Below, one piece after another: positions 12,874-19,755 of a stretch of DNA of 19,755 nt. Both the position numbers and the translations under genes were made by a program. Source of the stretch: Candidatus Woesearchaeota archaeon. GTDB taxonomy: Archaea > Nanobdellota > Nanobdellia > Woesearchaeales > GW2011-AR4. The notes under the pieces are model-generated. The model had not been told where the DNA came from. It worked only from the letters and a program-made list of their open reading frames with translations, and did not search any database. Every line of letters begins with the position of its first letter. Within the stretch, counting starts at the first letter, position 1. Location of the stretch: the NCBI GenBank assembly GCA_016211245.1, contig JACQSQ010000036.1, forward strand, positions 1-19,755. The letters run 5' to 3'.

Positions 12874-13542
12874 TTAAGAAATTGGAGTAACATCGCTGTC
12901 CTGCACTCCGTTAGGGGCAAGCTGCTCAAACCTGTAGGTTTTCCCGTTTGCCTCTGCTTTTAACGGAACGCCATAAAAAGTATCAACCCAAATCGTGCCT
13001 TTATCAGTTTCTATCTTCCAGGTGCTTCTGCTTTCTATAACCTCTTCGCCGATTTTTGTTGCCTGGCTAACATCAATCCAGTCAAAAACAGTCGGGATAT
13101 ATACTTTATCATAGTCCAAGTCTTGCTTTTTGCCTTTGTATGTGCAGTAAGCAGCTTCACAATACGATGCTGCAGTTTTGGAGGATGTGTCTATAAATAT
13201 TGAGTCATAGGAATCTTTTTGGTCTAAAGTCTTTATCTCAAGGTAAGGCTTGTACTTTATTTTGTTCCCTTTTATGTAGAACTCGTGGAAATTGGCCCAT
13301 GTTTCAGGGCCCCTGTACTTGTAGTACACATCGGCTACTCTTGTTTTTGATTTTTCAAGCAATTCCTTTATTTCAATGGGAATACTTTGCTTTGCCGTTG
13401 TCTTTTGTGGAGCTGATTCTTGCTCGGCTGGCTTTGCAGTTTCCTGCTTTCTGTCATCCAAGGTCACAACATTTTCTGAAGCGCAGGCAGAAATTAGAAT
13501 GATTAACATGACAAACAATGCCAAAAGGTGCTTGTTGCCCAT
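12874..13542 (-). CDS. lipoprotein, function unknown
   Basis: 222 residues. Signal peptide with lipobox L-I-S-A-C (Cys20), then a low-complexity Gln/Glu/Lys linker (about 30-55) and a globular domain of about 160 residues. The domain contains KSKTRVADVYYKYRGPE, YIKGNKIKYKPY, two nearby cysteines (ASYCEAAYCTYKG) that could form a disulfide, and a late segment WKIETDKGTIWVDTFYGVPLKAEANG. The strand pattern of this last part recalls LolA/LppX-like lipid carriers, which I offer only as a possibility. TATA box (AAATTTAAATAG on the minus strand, 13565-13575) is 27 bases upstream, so it is leaderless. The 3' end lies 8 bases from tRNA-Thr. Confidence 0.7.
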   Translation of the reverse strand: MGNKHLLALFVMLIILISACASENVVTLDDRKQETAKPAEQESAPQKTTAKQSIPIEIKELLEKSKTRVADVYYKYRGPETWANFHEFYIKGNKIKYKPYLEIKTLDQKDSYDSIFIDTSSKTAASYCEAAYCTYKGKKQDLDYDKVYIPTVFDWIDVSQATKIGEEVIESRSTWKIETDKGTIWVDTFYGVPLKAEANGKTYRFEQLAPNGVQDSDVTPIS

Positions 13543-13620
13543 TCTCCTTAATATCTATTTATTCTATTTAAATTTTACTATTAGAAAACTTTTTATATAA
13601 CTAATCTAAAAAGAATTCAG

Positions 13621-14100
13621 ATGGCCAGAGTGAGCAGGATAATGTTGGCCGATGTTCCAACATTGAAAAAAGAGGCGAAGATAGAGGAAGCAGCTAAATT
13701 GTTGTCCAAGACGGAAAATGGCTGCGTGATAATAGTCGATGATAACAGGCCAGTCGGGATAGTGACCGAGCTGGACTTGGTGAGGAAAATAGCCACGGGA
13801 AGAATGAATATGAAATCCCGGCTGAGCGAAATAATGACTTCTCCTGTTGTCTGCATGACCCCAGATATGAAGCTTGACGAGGCCCTAAAGATGATAGACA
13901 CCAAGCGGTTCAGAAAATACCCGGTCATAGGCAACGGCACTCTAGTAGGCTTAGTGACAAAAAATGACATTGTTCATGCAATCAGCGACAATGTCAGGCT
14001 CCACAGGGCAATACAAAATATTGTCCTCATCCTTTTTGTGGTATTTGAACTGTTTGTCTTCCTGCTTTACAAGCCGCTAATTAATTACCTAGGTGCTTAA
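13621..14100 (+). CDS. CBS-pair protein with C-terminal membrane anchor (copy 1)
   Basis: 159 residues. Two CBS motifs form a Bateman module (about 8-62 and 70-125), with typical GIVTELDLVRKI and GLVTKNDIVHAI endings; such pairs bind adenosine nucleotides and act as energy or ligand sensors. A short RLHRAIQ linker leads into one membrane helix (about 136-156) ending YLGA. The sensor is therefore probably tethered to the inner membrane face. It starts 25 bases after TATA box TTATATAA (13593-13600), leaderless. It forms a unit with a second, related gene 2 bases downstream. The partner that it regulates is not evident. Confidence 0.88.
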   Translation: MARVSRIMLADVPTLKKEAKIEEAAKLLSKTENGCVIIVDDNRPVGIVTELDLVRKIATGRMNMKSRLSEIMTSPVVCMTPDMKLDEALKMIDTKRFRKYPVIGNGTLVGLVTKNDIVHAISDNVRLHRAIQNIVLILFVVFELFVFLLYKPLINYLGA

Positions 14101-14102
14101 AA

Positions 14103-14570
14103 ATGATAAAAGCAAAAAATATGATGACCAAGGAGGTAATAACTATAAGCCCGAATTCGAGCGTGCTTGAGGCTTCAAAGCTTTCCACATCAAAATCCGT
14201 AAGCAGCTTAATAGTGCTTGAGGCTAACAAGCCAGTGGCTGTTGTCAGCGAGAGGGATATAATAAAAGCCGTGCTTTCAAAAAAGACAAAAGTGAGGGAC
14301 ATCATGAACAAAAATTTCCTTACTATCTCCCCAAATACAACCTTTTATGAGATAACCAGGACGCTCAGGGAGAAAAATATAAAGAGGTTTCCGGTAGTTG
14401 ATGGCAACAAGCTTATCGGAATAATCACAGAAACTGATATAGTTGAGGCTACAAGGGATTTTACCAGACTGCACCAGATAATACAGGATGCAATACTGGC
14501 AATTTTTGGGATAGCAACAGCATTCTTTTTATTTTATTTCAGCCCTTTGAGAGCTGCAGTTTTCGGTTAG
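14103..14570 (+). CDS. CBS-pair protein with C-terminal membrane anchor (copy 2)
   Basis: 155 residues with the same plan as copy 1: CBS 1 (about 5-57, ending SERDIIKAV), CBS 2 (about 63-117, ending GIITETDIVEAT), the linker RLHQIIQDAI matching RLHRAIQNIV of copy 1, and one membrane helix (about 132-149). ATG 14103 is 2 bases after the stop of copy 1, so the pair is co-transcribed. The common plan points to tandem duplication, and the two may form a heterodimer through their CBS disks. Divergence is well advanced. The ligand is unknown. Confidence 0.87.
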   Translation: MIKAKNMMTKEVITISPNSSVLEASKLSTSKSVSSLIVLEANKPVAVVSERDIIKAVLSKKTKVRDIMNKNFLTISPNTTFYEITRTLREKNIKRFPVVDGNKLIGIITETDIVEATRDFTRLHQIIQDAILAIFGIATAFFLFYFSPLRAAVFG

Positions 14571-14616
14571 CCCCAGCAGAAAAATATAAATACACTTCGG
14601 GCACCTCATGAAGTGA

Positions 14617-14739
14617 GGGCCTGTGGTCTAGCGGTATGACATCACCTCGACAAACGGCAAAGCCCGTTTAAGCCTTGTGAAAACAATTTCACAGGGATCG
14701 AACCGGTGAAGGTCACCAGTTCGAATCTGGTCAGGCCCA
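14617..14739 (+). tRNA. tRNA-Val(GAC) with one intron
   Basis: Acceptor GGGCCTG (14617-14623) pairs with CAGGCCC (14732-14738), discriminator A. D-arm GTC/GAC with loop holding AGCGGTA; anticodon stem TCACC/GGTGA; anticodon GAC; variable AGGTC; T-stem ACCAG/CTGGT with a standard TTCGAAT loop and no T-loop intron. Exons 14617-14652 and 14704-14739. Position 33, almost always T, is C here. A TATA box AATATAAAT (14583-14591) lies about 28 bases upstream, and a short inverted repeat CACTTC/GAAGTG (14593-14615) sits between them. No CCA is encoded. Confidence 0.92.
14653..14703 (+). other. tRNA-Val intron, 51 nt, canonical 37/38
   Basis: BHB: TCGA (32-35) with TCGA (14698-14701), perfect 4 bp; 5' bulge C36 A37|A, 3' bulge AC|C38. 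Two hairpins follow inside: ACGG/CCGT, and a 10-bp CCTTGTGAAA/TTTCACAGGG stem with one G-U. The C at position 33 is part of the BHB helix. Confidence 0.9.
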
Positions 14740-14828
14740 TAATATCGTTCCGTGGCATTGAAAATGCCACATTGCATGGTTTTGGTCAATCTTTCCCAAA
14801 AGGTTGGTGGGAATCTGGTCAGGCCCAT
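14723..14828 (+). repeat. 18-bp direct repeat of the tRNA-Val 3' end
   Basis: GAATCTGGTCAGGCCCAT occurs at 14723-14740 (T-loop, T-stem and acceptor 3' strand of tRNA-Val) and again at 14811-14828, offset 88 bp. The bases between hold a hairpin GTGGCATT-GAA-AATGCCAC (14752-14770) and a TTTTGG/CCAAAA repeat, but no ORF. The second copy has no matching 5' half. The pattern resembles an integration scar at a tRNA 3' end or an imperfect local duplication. Confidence 0.85.
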
Positions 14829-14851
14829 TTATTAATTTGTCAAAAAAAGCG

Positions 14852-15976
14852 GTGAGAATCATCAAACAGAGGATTTATTCAAGAGTATTCTTTTTCCTGC
14901 TTCTGATTGCAGCCATAATCCTTGCCTACTACATGACAAGGCCTTTCCTGCCCGCGATTATAACCGGCTCCATAATAGCTTACTTGTCTTATCCATTTTA
15001 CCGAAAAACCTTGAAATACATAAAGAACAGGAACTTTGCCGCTTTTCTTTTTTCCACGCTGATAGTTCTTTTGTTTACAGTCCCTTTTATGATAGTGGTG
15101 GGGATGGTTTCAACAGAGGCTTATTACACATACACTACATTAAACCAGCAAAACCTTGGCTCGAACCTTGTGAGGACTGCCTGCAAGCAGGAGGAATGGC
15201 TCTTGTGCAAGACTGTAAAAGCAGTGTCAGAGGTCTTGCCCGAAAGCGAAGGCGTAAAAACATTTGAAAGCCCGGAAGCGAAGCTTGACTATTACTTGAG
15301 GGTCACCATCAAAAGGATTGTTGAATTCATAATCATCAATTTTTCCAGGTACGTATCTTCTATACCCTCATTCCTGCTGAACTTTTTTATAATGATATTC
15401 ATAGTTTACTACCTGCTTAAGGACGGTGAATTCGTTGCTGAAAGGCTGGCCAATATAGTGCCATTGGACAAGGCAGGTAAGCAAAGGGTTATACAGCGAT
15501 TTCACGACATAACCTTTGGGGCTTTTTACGGCAATGTGCTTGTTGCAATAATACAAGGCGTTGTGGGAGCCATAGGCTTTGTTGTTTTTGGAGTCCCTTC
15601 CCCTATATTATGGGGCTTTGTAATGATGTTTTTCGCGTTGATACCCTATTTTGGCACCGGGGTTATATGGGTGCCTGCATCCCTAAATCTGCTGTTTTTG
15701 GGCTACCTCCAAAATGACAGCTATTACACAATAAATGGCATTGCTCTTTTGGCGTACGGCATTTTGATAATAAGCAGCATTGATAACTTCCTCAAGCCAA
15801 GGCTCATAGGCACTAAGGCAAAAGTCCATCCTGTATTGGTGCTTCTGGGCGTTTTAGGGGGCTTAAACCTCTTTGGCTTCATTGGATTGATCCTGGGGCC
15901 TGTGATGCTTGCCCTCCTCATGACTTTTATTGAGCTTTATGAAAAAGAGAAGAATGAAATAGACAATCATTTTTGA
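14852..15976 (+). CDS. AI-2E family transporter (PerM-like permease)
   Basis: Polytopic membrane protein of the PF01594 family; members are linked to export of small molecules or ion/proton antiport, with the substrate usually unknown. About 374 residues from GTG 14852. Helix pair near the start (FFFLLLIAAIILAYYMTRPFLPAIITGSIIAYLSYPFY), a cytoplasmic or outer loop with two cysteines (about 90-140), then a helical bundle including VVAIIQGVVGAIGFVVFGVPSPILWG-like and FFALIPYFGTGVIWVP signatures, and the family's late PRLIGTKAKVHPVLVLLGVLGGL block. The exact start is unsure: the frame stays open back through the tRNA-derived repeat, with TTG at 14804 and 14837 as alternatives. TATA-like ATTTATTAAT (14826-14835) favours GTG 14852. 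Confidence 0.88.
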   Translation: MRIIKQRIYSRVFFFLLLIAAIILAYYMTRPFLPAIITGSIIAYLSYPFYRKTLKYIKNRNFAAFLFSTLIVLLFTVPFMIVVGMVSTEAYYTYTTLNQQNLGSNLVRTACKQEEWLLCKTVKAVSEVLPESEGVKTFESPEAKLDYYLRVTIKRIVEFIIINFSRYVSSIPSFLLNFFIMIFIVYYLLKDGEFVAERLANIVPLDKAGKQRVIQRFHDITFGAFYGNVLVAIIQGVVGAIGFVVFGVPSPILWGFVMMFFALIPYFGTGVIWVPASLNLLFLGYLQNDSYYTINGIALLAYGILIISSIDNFLKPRLIGTKAKVHPVLVLLGVLGGLNLFGFIGLILGPVMLALLMTFIELYEKEKNEIDNHF

Positions 15977-16034
15977 CCAAACAAATTATTTTTATACTAG
16001 CTTGAAAAATTCTGTTATTGGAAGATGACCTAAA

Positions 16035-17516
16035 ATGAAGCTAAGAGCAAAAGACCTAGATATCTCCAGCGGCGGGCCCCTAATTGCGGTCCTTAACGGC
16101 AAAGATGCGGCTTTGCTGGATTTGCACGTAATGGACAGGATTAAAATAAAAAAAGGCGCCAAAATAGAAACAGTAGTTGTCGATATAGCCCAAGGGAAGA
16201 TAGTGCCTCAGGGAAAAGTAGGGATTTTCGAGGAAGTTATAGGTTCGCTAAAATTAAGGAACAATGATGAAGTTGAAATTTCAATAGCCAGAAAGCCCTT
16301 GTCCCTTGACTACATAAAGAAAAAACTTGATGGTATAAAGCTTTCAAAAAAGGAAATAGACCAGATTGTATGGGACATAGTCCATAACAAGCTAAGCCAG
16401 GTTGAATTGGCATATTTCGTGGCAGCATGCTATACAAACGTGATGAGCACCGAAGAGACAATATTGCTTACAAAATCCATGGTTGAGCACGGAGACATGC
16501 TCAAGCTCAAGAGATATCCTGTGATAGACAAGCATTCTATCGGAGGTATTCCGGGCAACAGGACAACCCTTGTTATAGTTCCCATAATAGCGGCTGCCGG
16601 TTTTACAATGCCAAAAACAAGTTCCCGCTCAATCACCAGCCCGGCAGGCACAGCGGACACAATGGAAGTTTTGGCAAATGTAGTTTTTCCGATTAAGAAG
16701 ATGAAAGAAATAATCATGAAAACAAACGGGTGCATCATCTGGGGAGGGGCATTGAATCTTGCACCTGCCGATGACAAGATAATAGCGGTTGAAAGGCCGC
16801 TTGAGATAGACGCGGAAAGCCAGCTGCTTGCCTCAATCATGGCAAAAAAACACTCTGTTTCAAGCACGCATATACTAATAGACATACCTTCCGGAAAAGA
16901 TGCAAAGGTGAAGAACAAGATTGAGGCGCTGAGGCTGAAAAAGGAATTCGAGAAAATCGGAAAAAGGCTAAAAAAGCACGTGAGAGTCTTGATTACCGAT
17001 GGCAGCCAGCCCATTGGGAATGGTATAGGGCCGGCTTTGGAGGCAAGGGATGTGCTTTGGCTTTTGAAAAGAGACCCCAGAAGACCTGTGGATTTGGAGA
17101 AAAAATGCCTGGTCATGTGCTCTGAAATTTTTGACCTGCTTGGCGTTAAAGGCGGGTATAAAAAAGCGCTTGACATTTTGAATTCCGGAAATGCCTATAG
17201 AAAAATGGTTGAGATAATAAAGGCGCAGAATGGAAGAGAAGTTGCCGCTGAAGACATCAAGATCGGAAAATACAGCTTCGATGCCGTTTCGGCTAAAAGC
17301 GGCAGGGTTATAGACATTGATAACATTATCATTTCAAGGATTGCAAGAATTGCCGGCGCTCCCCATGACAAGGGCTCCGGGTTGTATCTTTATAAGCATA
17401 TAGGGGACCAAGTCAGGAAAGGAGATAAATTATTTACGATTTATTCTGAAAGCGAGCACGAGTTTGAATACGCAAGAGATTTCGCAAAAAAGAATAAGGG
17501 GTTTTTGGTGAGGTGA
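16035..17516 (+). CDS. deoA: AMP phosphorylase (thymidine phosphorylase family)
   Basis: Splits AMP with phosphate into adenine and ribose 1,5-bisphosphate. In archaea the product goes via an isomerase to ribulose 1,5-bisphosphate and form III RuBisCO; neither of those genes is in this window. 493 residues: an archaeal-specific N-terminal domain (about 1-85, starting MKLRAKDLDISSGGPLIAVL), a helical domain, the phosphate-binding block with KHSIGGIPGNRTT and SSRSITSPAGTADTMEVL, and a C-terminal domain ending in EFEYARDFAKKNKGF. The N-terminal domain separates it from bacterial DeoA. TATA box TTTTTATAC (15989-15997) gives a leader of about 12 bases that holds a two-codon ORF (ATG ACC TAA, 16025-16033) directly before the start. 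Confidence 0.94.
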   Translation: MKLRAKDLDISSGGPLIAVLNGKDAALLDLHVMDRIKIKKGAKIETVVVDIAQGKIVPQGKVGIFEEVIGSLKLRNNDEVEISIARKPLSLDYIKKKLDGIKLSKKEIDQIVWDIVHNKLSQVELAYFVAACYTNVMSTEETILLTKSMVEHGDMLKLKRYPVIDKHSIGGIPGNRTTLVIVPIIAAAGFTMPKTSSRSITSPAGTADTMEVLANVVFPIKKMKEIIMKTNGCIIWGGALNLAPADDKIIAVERPLEIDAESQLLASIMAKKHSVSSTHILIDIPSGKDAKVKNKIEALRLKKEFEKIGKRLKKHVRVLITDGSQPIGNGIGPALEARDVLWLLKRDPRRPVDLEKKCLVMCSEIFDLLGVKGGYKKALDILNSGNAYRKMVEIIKAQNGREVAAEDIKIGKYSFDAVSAKSGRVIDIDNIIISRIARIAGAPHDKGSGLYLYKHIGDQVRKGDKLFTIYSESEHEFEYARDFAKKNKGFLVR

Positions 17517-17541
17517 AAAATAAAAATAAAAAAATAAATTA

Positions 17542-18387
17542 TTATTTCTGCGTTCCAGTTATAGACAATAAGTTCCCACTCCCCAAAGCAAGCGGCATTT
17601 TCCCGTCCCATTTTTGGATTGTAAGGTAATTTATATATTGTGGGCTTTTTAACAATTCTTCATTAACTATTCTGATTGCTTCTGCCTCTCCTTTTGCCTG
17701 CTCTATTTTTTGCTGCGCCTGGAATTTTATAACCTGAAGATTGTTTTGTTCTTTCAAGGCATTTTGCTCAGCGGTAACCTTCGCCTCAATTGCTTTATTA
17801 AACTCATCACTAAAATCAAAATTGGTTATGGATAAATCGTCCAATATTACATAGCTTTTTGCAAGCCTGTCTTTTAAACTATTCTTGATTTCCTCTTTTA
17901 TTATTTCCCTCTTTGTAATCAATTCTTCAGCAATATGCTTTGCAGTTATAGATTTAACTATTTCCTGAATAGATGGGTCTATTATTCTTTCTTCGTAATT
18001 TGCCCCAATATTTTTGAACAGATCATTCACATTCTCTTTGTTTATATGGTAGTTTAAAGCAACTTCTGTAGATACAACTTGCAAATCTTTAGAGGCGGCT
18101 GAGGCCTCGTCCCTGAATATTCTTGTTCTAACCTCAAACCTATACTGTGTTTCAAAAAATGGCAATTTAAAGTGCAAACCTTCGTCATATGTTTTATCTT
18201 TTATTCCTATGAAGCTGTTGAATATGACTCCCTTTTCACCAGGACCGACTACAAAAAAAGAACCCCATAACACAATCAATATAATCAAACTGATTATTAT
18301 ATTTCTTGCTATCTTTATAGCACTTGACGAATTAAATTTTTTTCCGCTTGAAGATACTTTCTCTTCTGTCTTCTTATCGCTCGGCAT
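17542..18387 (-). CDS. prohibitin-like SPFH/Band 7 membrane protein
   Basis: 281 residues. A charged, Ser/Lys-rich cytoplasmic tail (1-28), one membrane helix (about 29-47), then the SPFH domain beginning VVGPGEKGVIFNSFIGIKDKTYDEGLHFKLP and running to about 215, followed by a coiled-coil rich in Ala, Glu and Gln (EQNALKEQNNLQVIKFQAQQKIEQAKGEAEAI). This is the prohibitin branch of the family. Members form large ring-like scaffolds in membranes and often control membrane proteases. No protease or NfeD partner lies next to it. The 5' side has GGGGGTT before the ATG as a possible ribosome site, and a TTTAAATAG TATA-like box at about 18424-18432. Confidence 0.92.
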   Translation of the reverse strand: MPSDKKTEEKVSSSGKKFNSSSAIKIARNIIISLIILIVLWGSFFVVGPGEKGVIFNSFIGIKDKTYDEGLHFKLPFFETQYRFEVRTRIFRDEASAASKDLQVVSTEVALNYHINKENVNDLFKNIGANYEERIIDPSIQEIVKSITAKHIAEELITKREIIKEEIKNSLKDRLAKSYVILDDLSITNFDFSDEFNKAIEAKVTAEQNALKEQNNLQVIKFQAQQKIEQAKGEAEAIRIVNEELLKSPQYINYLTIQKWDGKMPLALGSGNLLSITGTQK

Positions 18388-18423
18388 TTAGCAACCCCCA
18401 AAAAGCAAATATACTTGTGAATA

Positions 18424-19431
18424 CTATTTAAACTTTTGTATTTTTTTATTTGATTTTTCCATTAATGTTAAAAACAATAATATGCCGGCTAATAATACAA
18501 AAATTAACAATCCAATCTTCAAATTATTCTCATTGAAACTTTTTGTTGAGTCAGCTTTCCCATAACTATTATCTCTTAAATTATCAGAATTTGATATTGC
18601 CGGATTTGATATAACCGGCAATCTTTCATTATTTACTTTCTTTACAGTTATTTTCTTTCCTCTGAATGAGGAACTGAAATGTCCATACATTCCAAGAACT
18701 TGTGCGGCATTCGCAGTGTCATTTGGCGAATAACCAGTAACCACTACAGAAACTTTGCCATTTGGAAATTCGTAAGCCTCAATAGAGCCAATGCCCTCTT
18801 CATAACCCACTCTGCAATCATTATCAGATTCTCTTACTTTCATTATAAGTGGGTTACCGCACGCATGTCCTATAAGTATGGAATTAACAGATTTTAGGTC
18901 ATCTATTTCACTGGCAAGTTTTGCACTGCTCATCTCTACTGCCGTTTTCTTCAATTTTATATTTTCCCTCCCGAAAAAAATAAATGCACTATATCTTCCA
19001 TTTTCAAAAAATATATCCGCTAAAGTGATTCTCATGCCATCCACTAATGTTTCGCCTTCCCCGATGGATAACCTAGCGGTCGTCATTCCGTTAACTATAA
19101 ATTGAGCTAAATCATCCTTAATGAAGTTTAAAGTAACTTCATAGTAAACTCCGCTAATAGCATAGGTCTTAGTTTGCCTTTCTGTTAATGTATCAAATGC
19201 GCTAACTGATTCAGGGTCAGAGCCTAAGACAGGGTACTGTAATGTCAAAATTAAATCTGATAAAGCTATCACATCTCCAGATGGCGCATTATCGCCAACG
19301 GCGATTACACCATTAAATCTCCCATCTTCTATAAAAGGTGACGGATACTCACTTAAATCATACGCATTAGCCAGATTCGATAAAAGCACGAATATCAGCA
19401 AGATGAAAACAGAATTGCAGAATACTTTCAA
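18424..19431 (-). CDS. S-layer-like surface protein with C-terminal anchor
   Basis: 335 residues. A signal peptide (1-23, ending NLANA) is followed by YPSPFIEDGRFNGVIAVGDNAPSGDVIALSDL, which matches the conserved opening of archaeal S-layer family proteins (F-x-x-x-G-x-F-N-x-x-I-V-V-G). A second family block is LIGHACGNPLIM with a paired cysteine later (NDCRVGYEEGIG). A Ser/Asn-rich linker (about 270-298) leads to a membrane helix (about 303-322) and a basic tail. It is much shorter than a full S-layer protein, so it may be an accessory envelope protein. The start is TTG at 19431, chosen because GGGGGTG lies 5 bases upstream and the signal peptide begins there. It precedes the prohibitin-like gene on the same strand. 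Confidence 0.8.
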   Translation of the reverse strand: MKVFCNSVFILLIFVLLSNLANAYDLSEYPSPFIEDGRFNGVIAVGDNAPSGDVIALSDLILTLQYPVLGSDPESVSAFDTLTERQTKTYAISGVYYEVTLNFIKDDLAQFIVNGMTTARLSIGEGETLVDGMRITLADIFFENGRYSAFIFFGRENIKLKKTAVEMSSAKLASEIDDLKSVNSILIGHACGNPLIMKVRESDNDCRVGYEEGIGSIEAYEFPNGKVSVVVTGYSPNDTANAAQVLGMYGHFSSSFRGKKITVKKVNNERLPVISNPAISNSDNLRDNSYGKADSTKSFNENNLKIGLLIFVLLAGILLFLTLMEKSNKKIQKFK

Positions 19432-19520
19432 AATGGCACCCCCAACATTTTATTTATAGCGTTACTATTTAAATTTATTGCCGAACTAAAGAATAAATTT
19501 CACTCGTATTTTTCCGCAAC

Positions 19521-19611
19521 CTTTATAAATCTGCCAAATTTCCCAAGTAGGCTGAAAATAGGGTAAAAACTATTTCACGATTAACAATAAAAACTCGGAG
19601 GAAATTTAAAA
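19521..19611 (+). promoter_or_regulatory. EF-1alpha promoter, 5' leader and ribosome site
   Basis: TATA box CTTTATAAA (19521-19529) predicts a start near 19551 and a leader of about 60 bases, long for this genome. The leader holds a small inverted repeat AAATAG/CTATTT (19556-19575) and a strong Shine-Dalgarno GGAGG (19597-19601), 10 bases before the ATG. Such a strong site fits a highly expressed gene. Confidence 0.7.
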
Positions 19612-19755
19612 ATGGCTAAGGGAAAACCACACATGAACATCGTTTTTATCGGTCACGTAGACCACGGAAAATCCACAACAGTTGGAAGACTGCTATACGA
19701 CACGGGAAACATAGATGAGCAGACAATGAGGAAGCTCAAGGACACTGCAAAAGAG
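19612..19755 (+). CDS. tuf: translation elongation factor 1-alpha, N-terminal part
   Basis: The first 48 codons of EF-1A, the GTPase that brings aminoacyl-tRNA to the ribosome. MAKGKPHMNIVFIGHVDHGK contains the G1 loop GHVDHGKST, followed by TVGRLLYDTGNIDEQTMRKL, a pattern of the archaeal/eukaryotic factor rather than bacterial EF-Tu. The gene runs off the right edge of the window. The start is ATG 19612 behind GGAGG. Confidence 0.95.
   Translation, partial: MAKGKPHMNIVFIGHVDHGKSTTVGRLLYDTGNIDEQTMRKLKDTAKE

Noticed and set aside
14741..14810. Possible split-tRNA half or H/ACA guide RNA between the two tRNA-Val 3' ends
   Set aside because: The second copy lacks the 5' T-stem strand and any tRNA 5' half in the window, and the single hairpin has no proper H/ACA pocket.
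14804..14851. Longer start for the AI-2E permease reaching into the tRNA-derived repeat
   Set aside because: The extra residues would be encoded by the copied tRNA 3' end and are not expected in the family; a TATA-like stretch lies within them.
16430..17176. Long open frame on the minus strand
   Set aside because: Lies fully inside the AMP phosphorylase gene, has biased composition (Ser/Phe/Ile-rich) and no promoter; it is a shadow.
1..19755. CRISPR array, transposase, integrase, rRNA, SRP RNA or RNase P RNA
   Set aside because: No regularly spaced repeats, no transposase or integrase motifs, and no recognisable signatures of these RNAs were found.

Overview
The window is a stretch of archaeal chromosome, AT-rich and densely coded. 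The archaeal markers are SRP54, the start of EF-1alpha, an archaeal-type AMP phosphorylase, an endonuclease Q homologue, a signal-peptide/S-layer-like surface protein, TATA boxes about 25-27 bases before many start codons (leaderless genes), and tRNA genes interrupted by bulge-helix-bulge (BHB) introns. Compact genes, several lineage-specific proteins of unknown function, a bacterial-type threonyl-tRNA synthetase and a peptide deformylase suggest a DPANN archaeon of the Woesearchaeota/Pacearchaeota kind. That placement is an inference from gene content and was not tested by phylogeny.

Layout. 1-2152: a short threonine-rich leader ORF followed by thrS. 2149-2679 (minus): peptide deformylase, overlapping the end of thrS. 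2844-4138 (minus): a two-gene unit of a small lipoprotein and a DUF4349 membrane protein. 4258-4856: a VapBC toxin-antitoxin pair. 4900-6249: SRP54. 6256-6921 (minus): unknown protein. 6995-8266: endonuclease Q. 8366-8575: small two-helix membrane protein. 8630-8797 (minus): tRNA-Tyr with two introns. 8929-10365 (minus): large secreted/membrane beta-rich protein. 10480-12092: operon of three divergent paralogues of unknown function. 12093-12484: hairpin-rich non-coding stretch. 12485-12866: tRNA-Leu with three introns and tRNA-Thr with two. 12874-13542 (minus): lipoprotein. 13621-14570: two membrane-anchored CBS-pair proteins. 14617-14739: intron-containing tRNA-Val, with a second copy of its 3' end 88 bp downstream. 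14852-15976: AI-2E family permease. 16035-17516: AMP phosphorylase. 17542-19431 (minus): prohibitin-like SPFH protein and an S-layer-like protein. 19612-end: start of EF-1alpha.

Three observations stand out. First, the leader ORF before thrS ends in S-T-T-S-I-T-T-T-T-A and has attenuator-like alternative pairings around the threonine codons. It looks like the bacterial thr operon leader, but sits in front of a synthetase gene in an archaeon. Second, three of the four tRNA genes carry an intron at the same non-canonical site in the T-loop (59/60), besides the usual 37/38 intron, and tRNA-Leu has a third at 8/9. Third, the tandem trio of paralogous proteins at 10480-12092 matches no family I recognise.

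Functionally the window mixes translation (thrS, def, SRP54, EF-1alpha, four tRNAs), DNA repair (EndoQ), nucleotide salvage (AMP phosphorylase) and cell-envelope proteins. It reads as ordinary core chromosome with lineage-specific additions; no intact mobile element or CRISPR array is visible.
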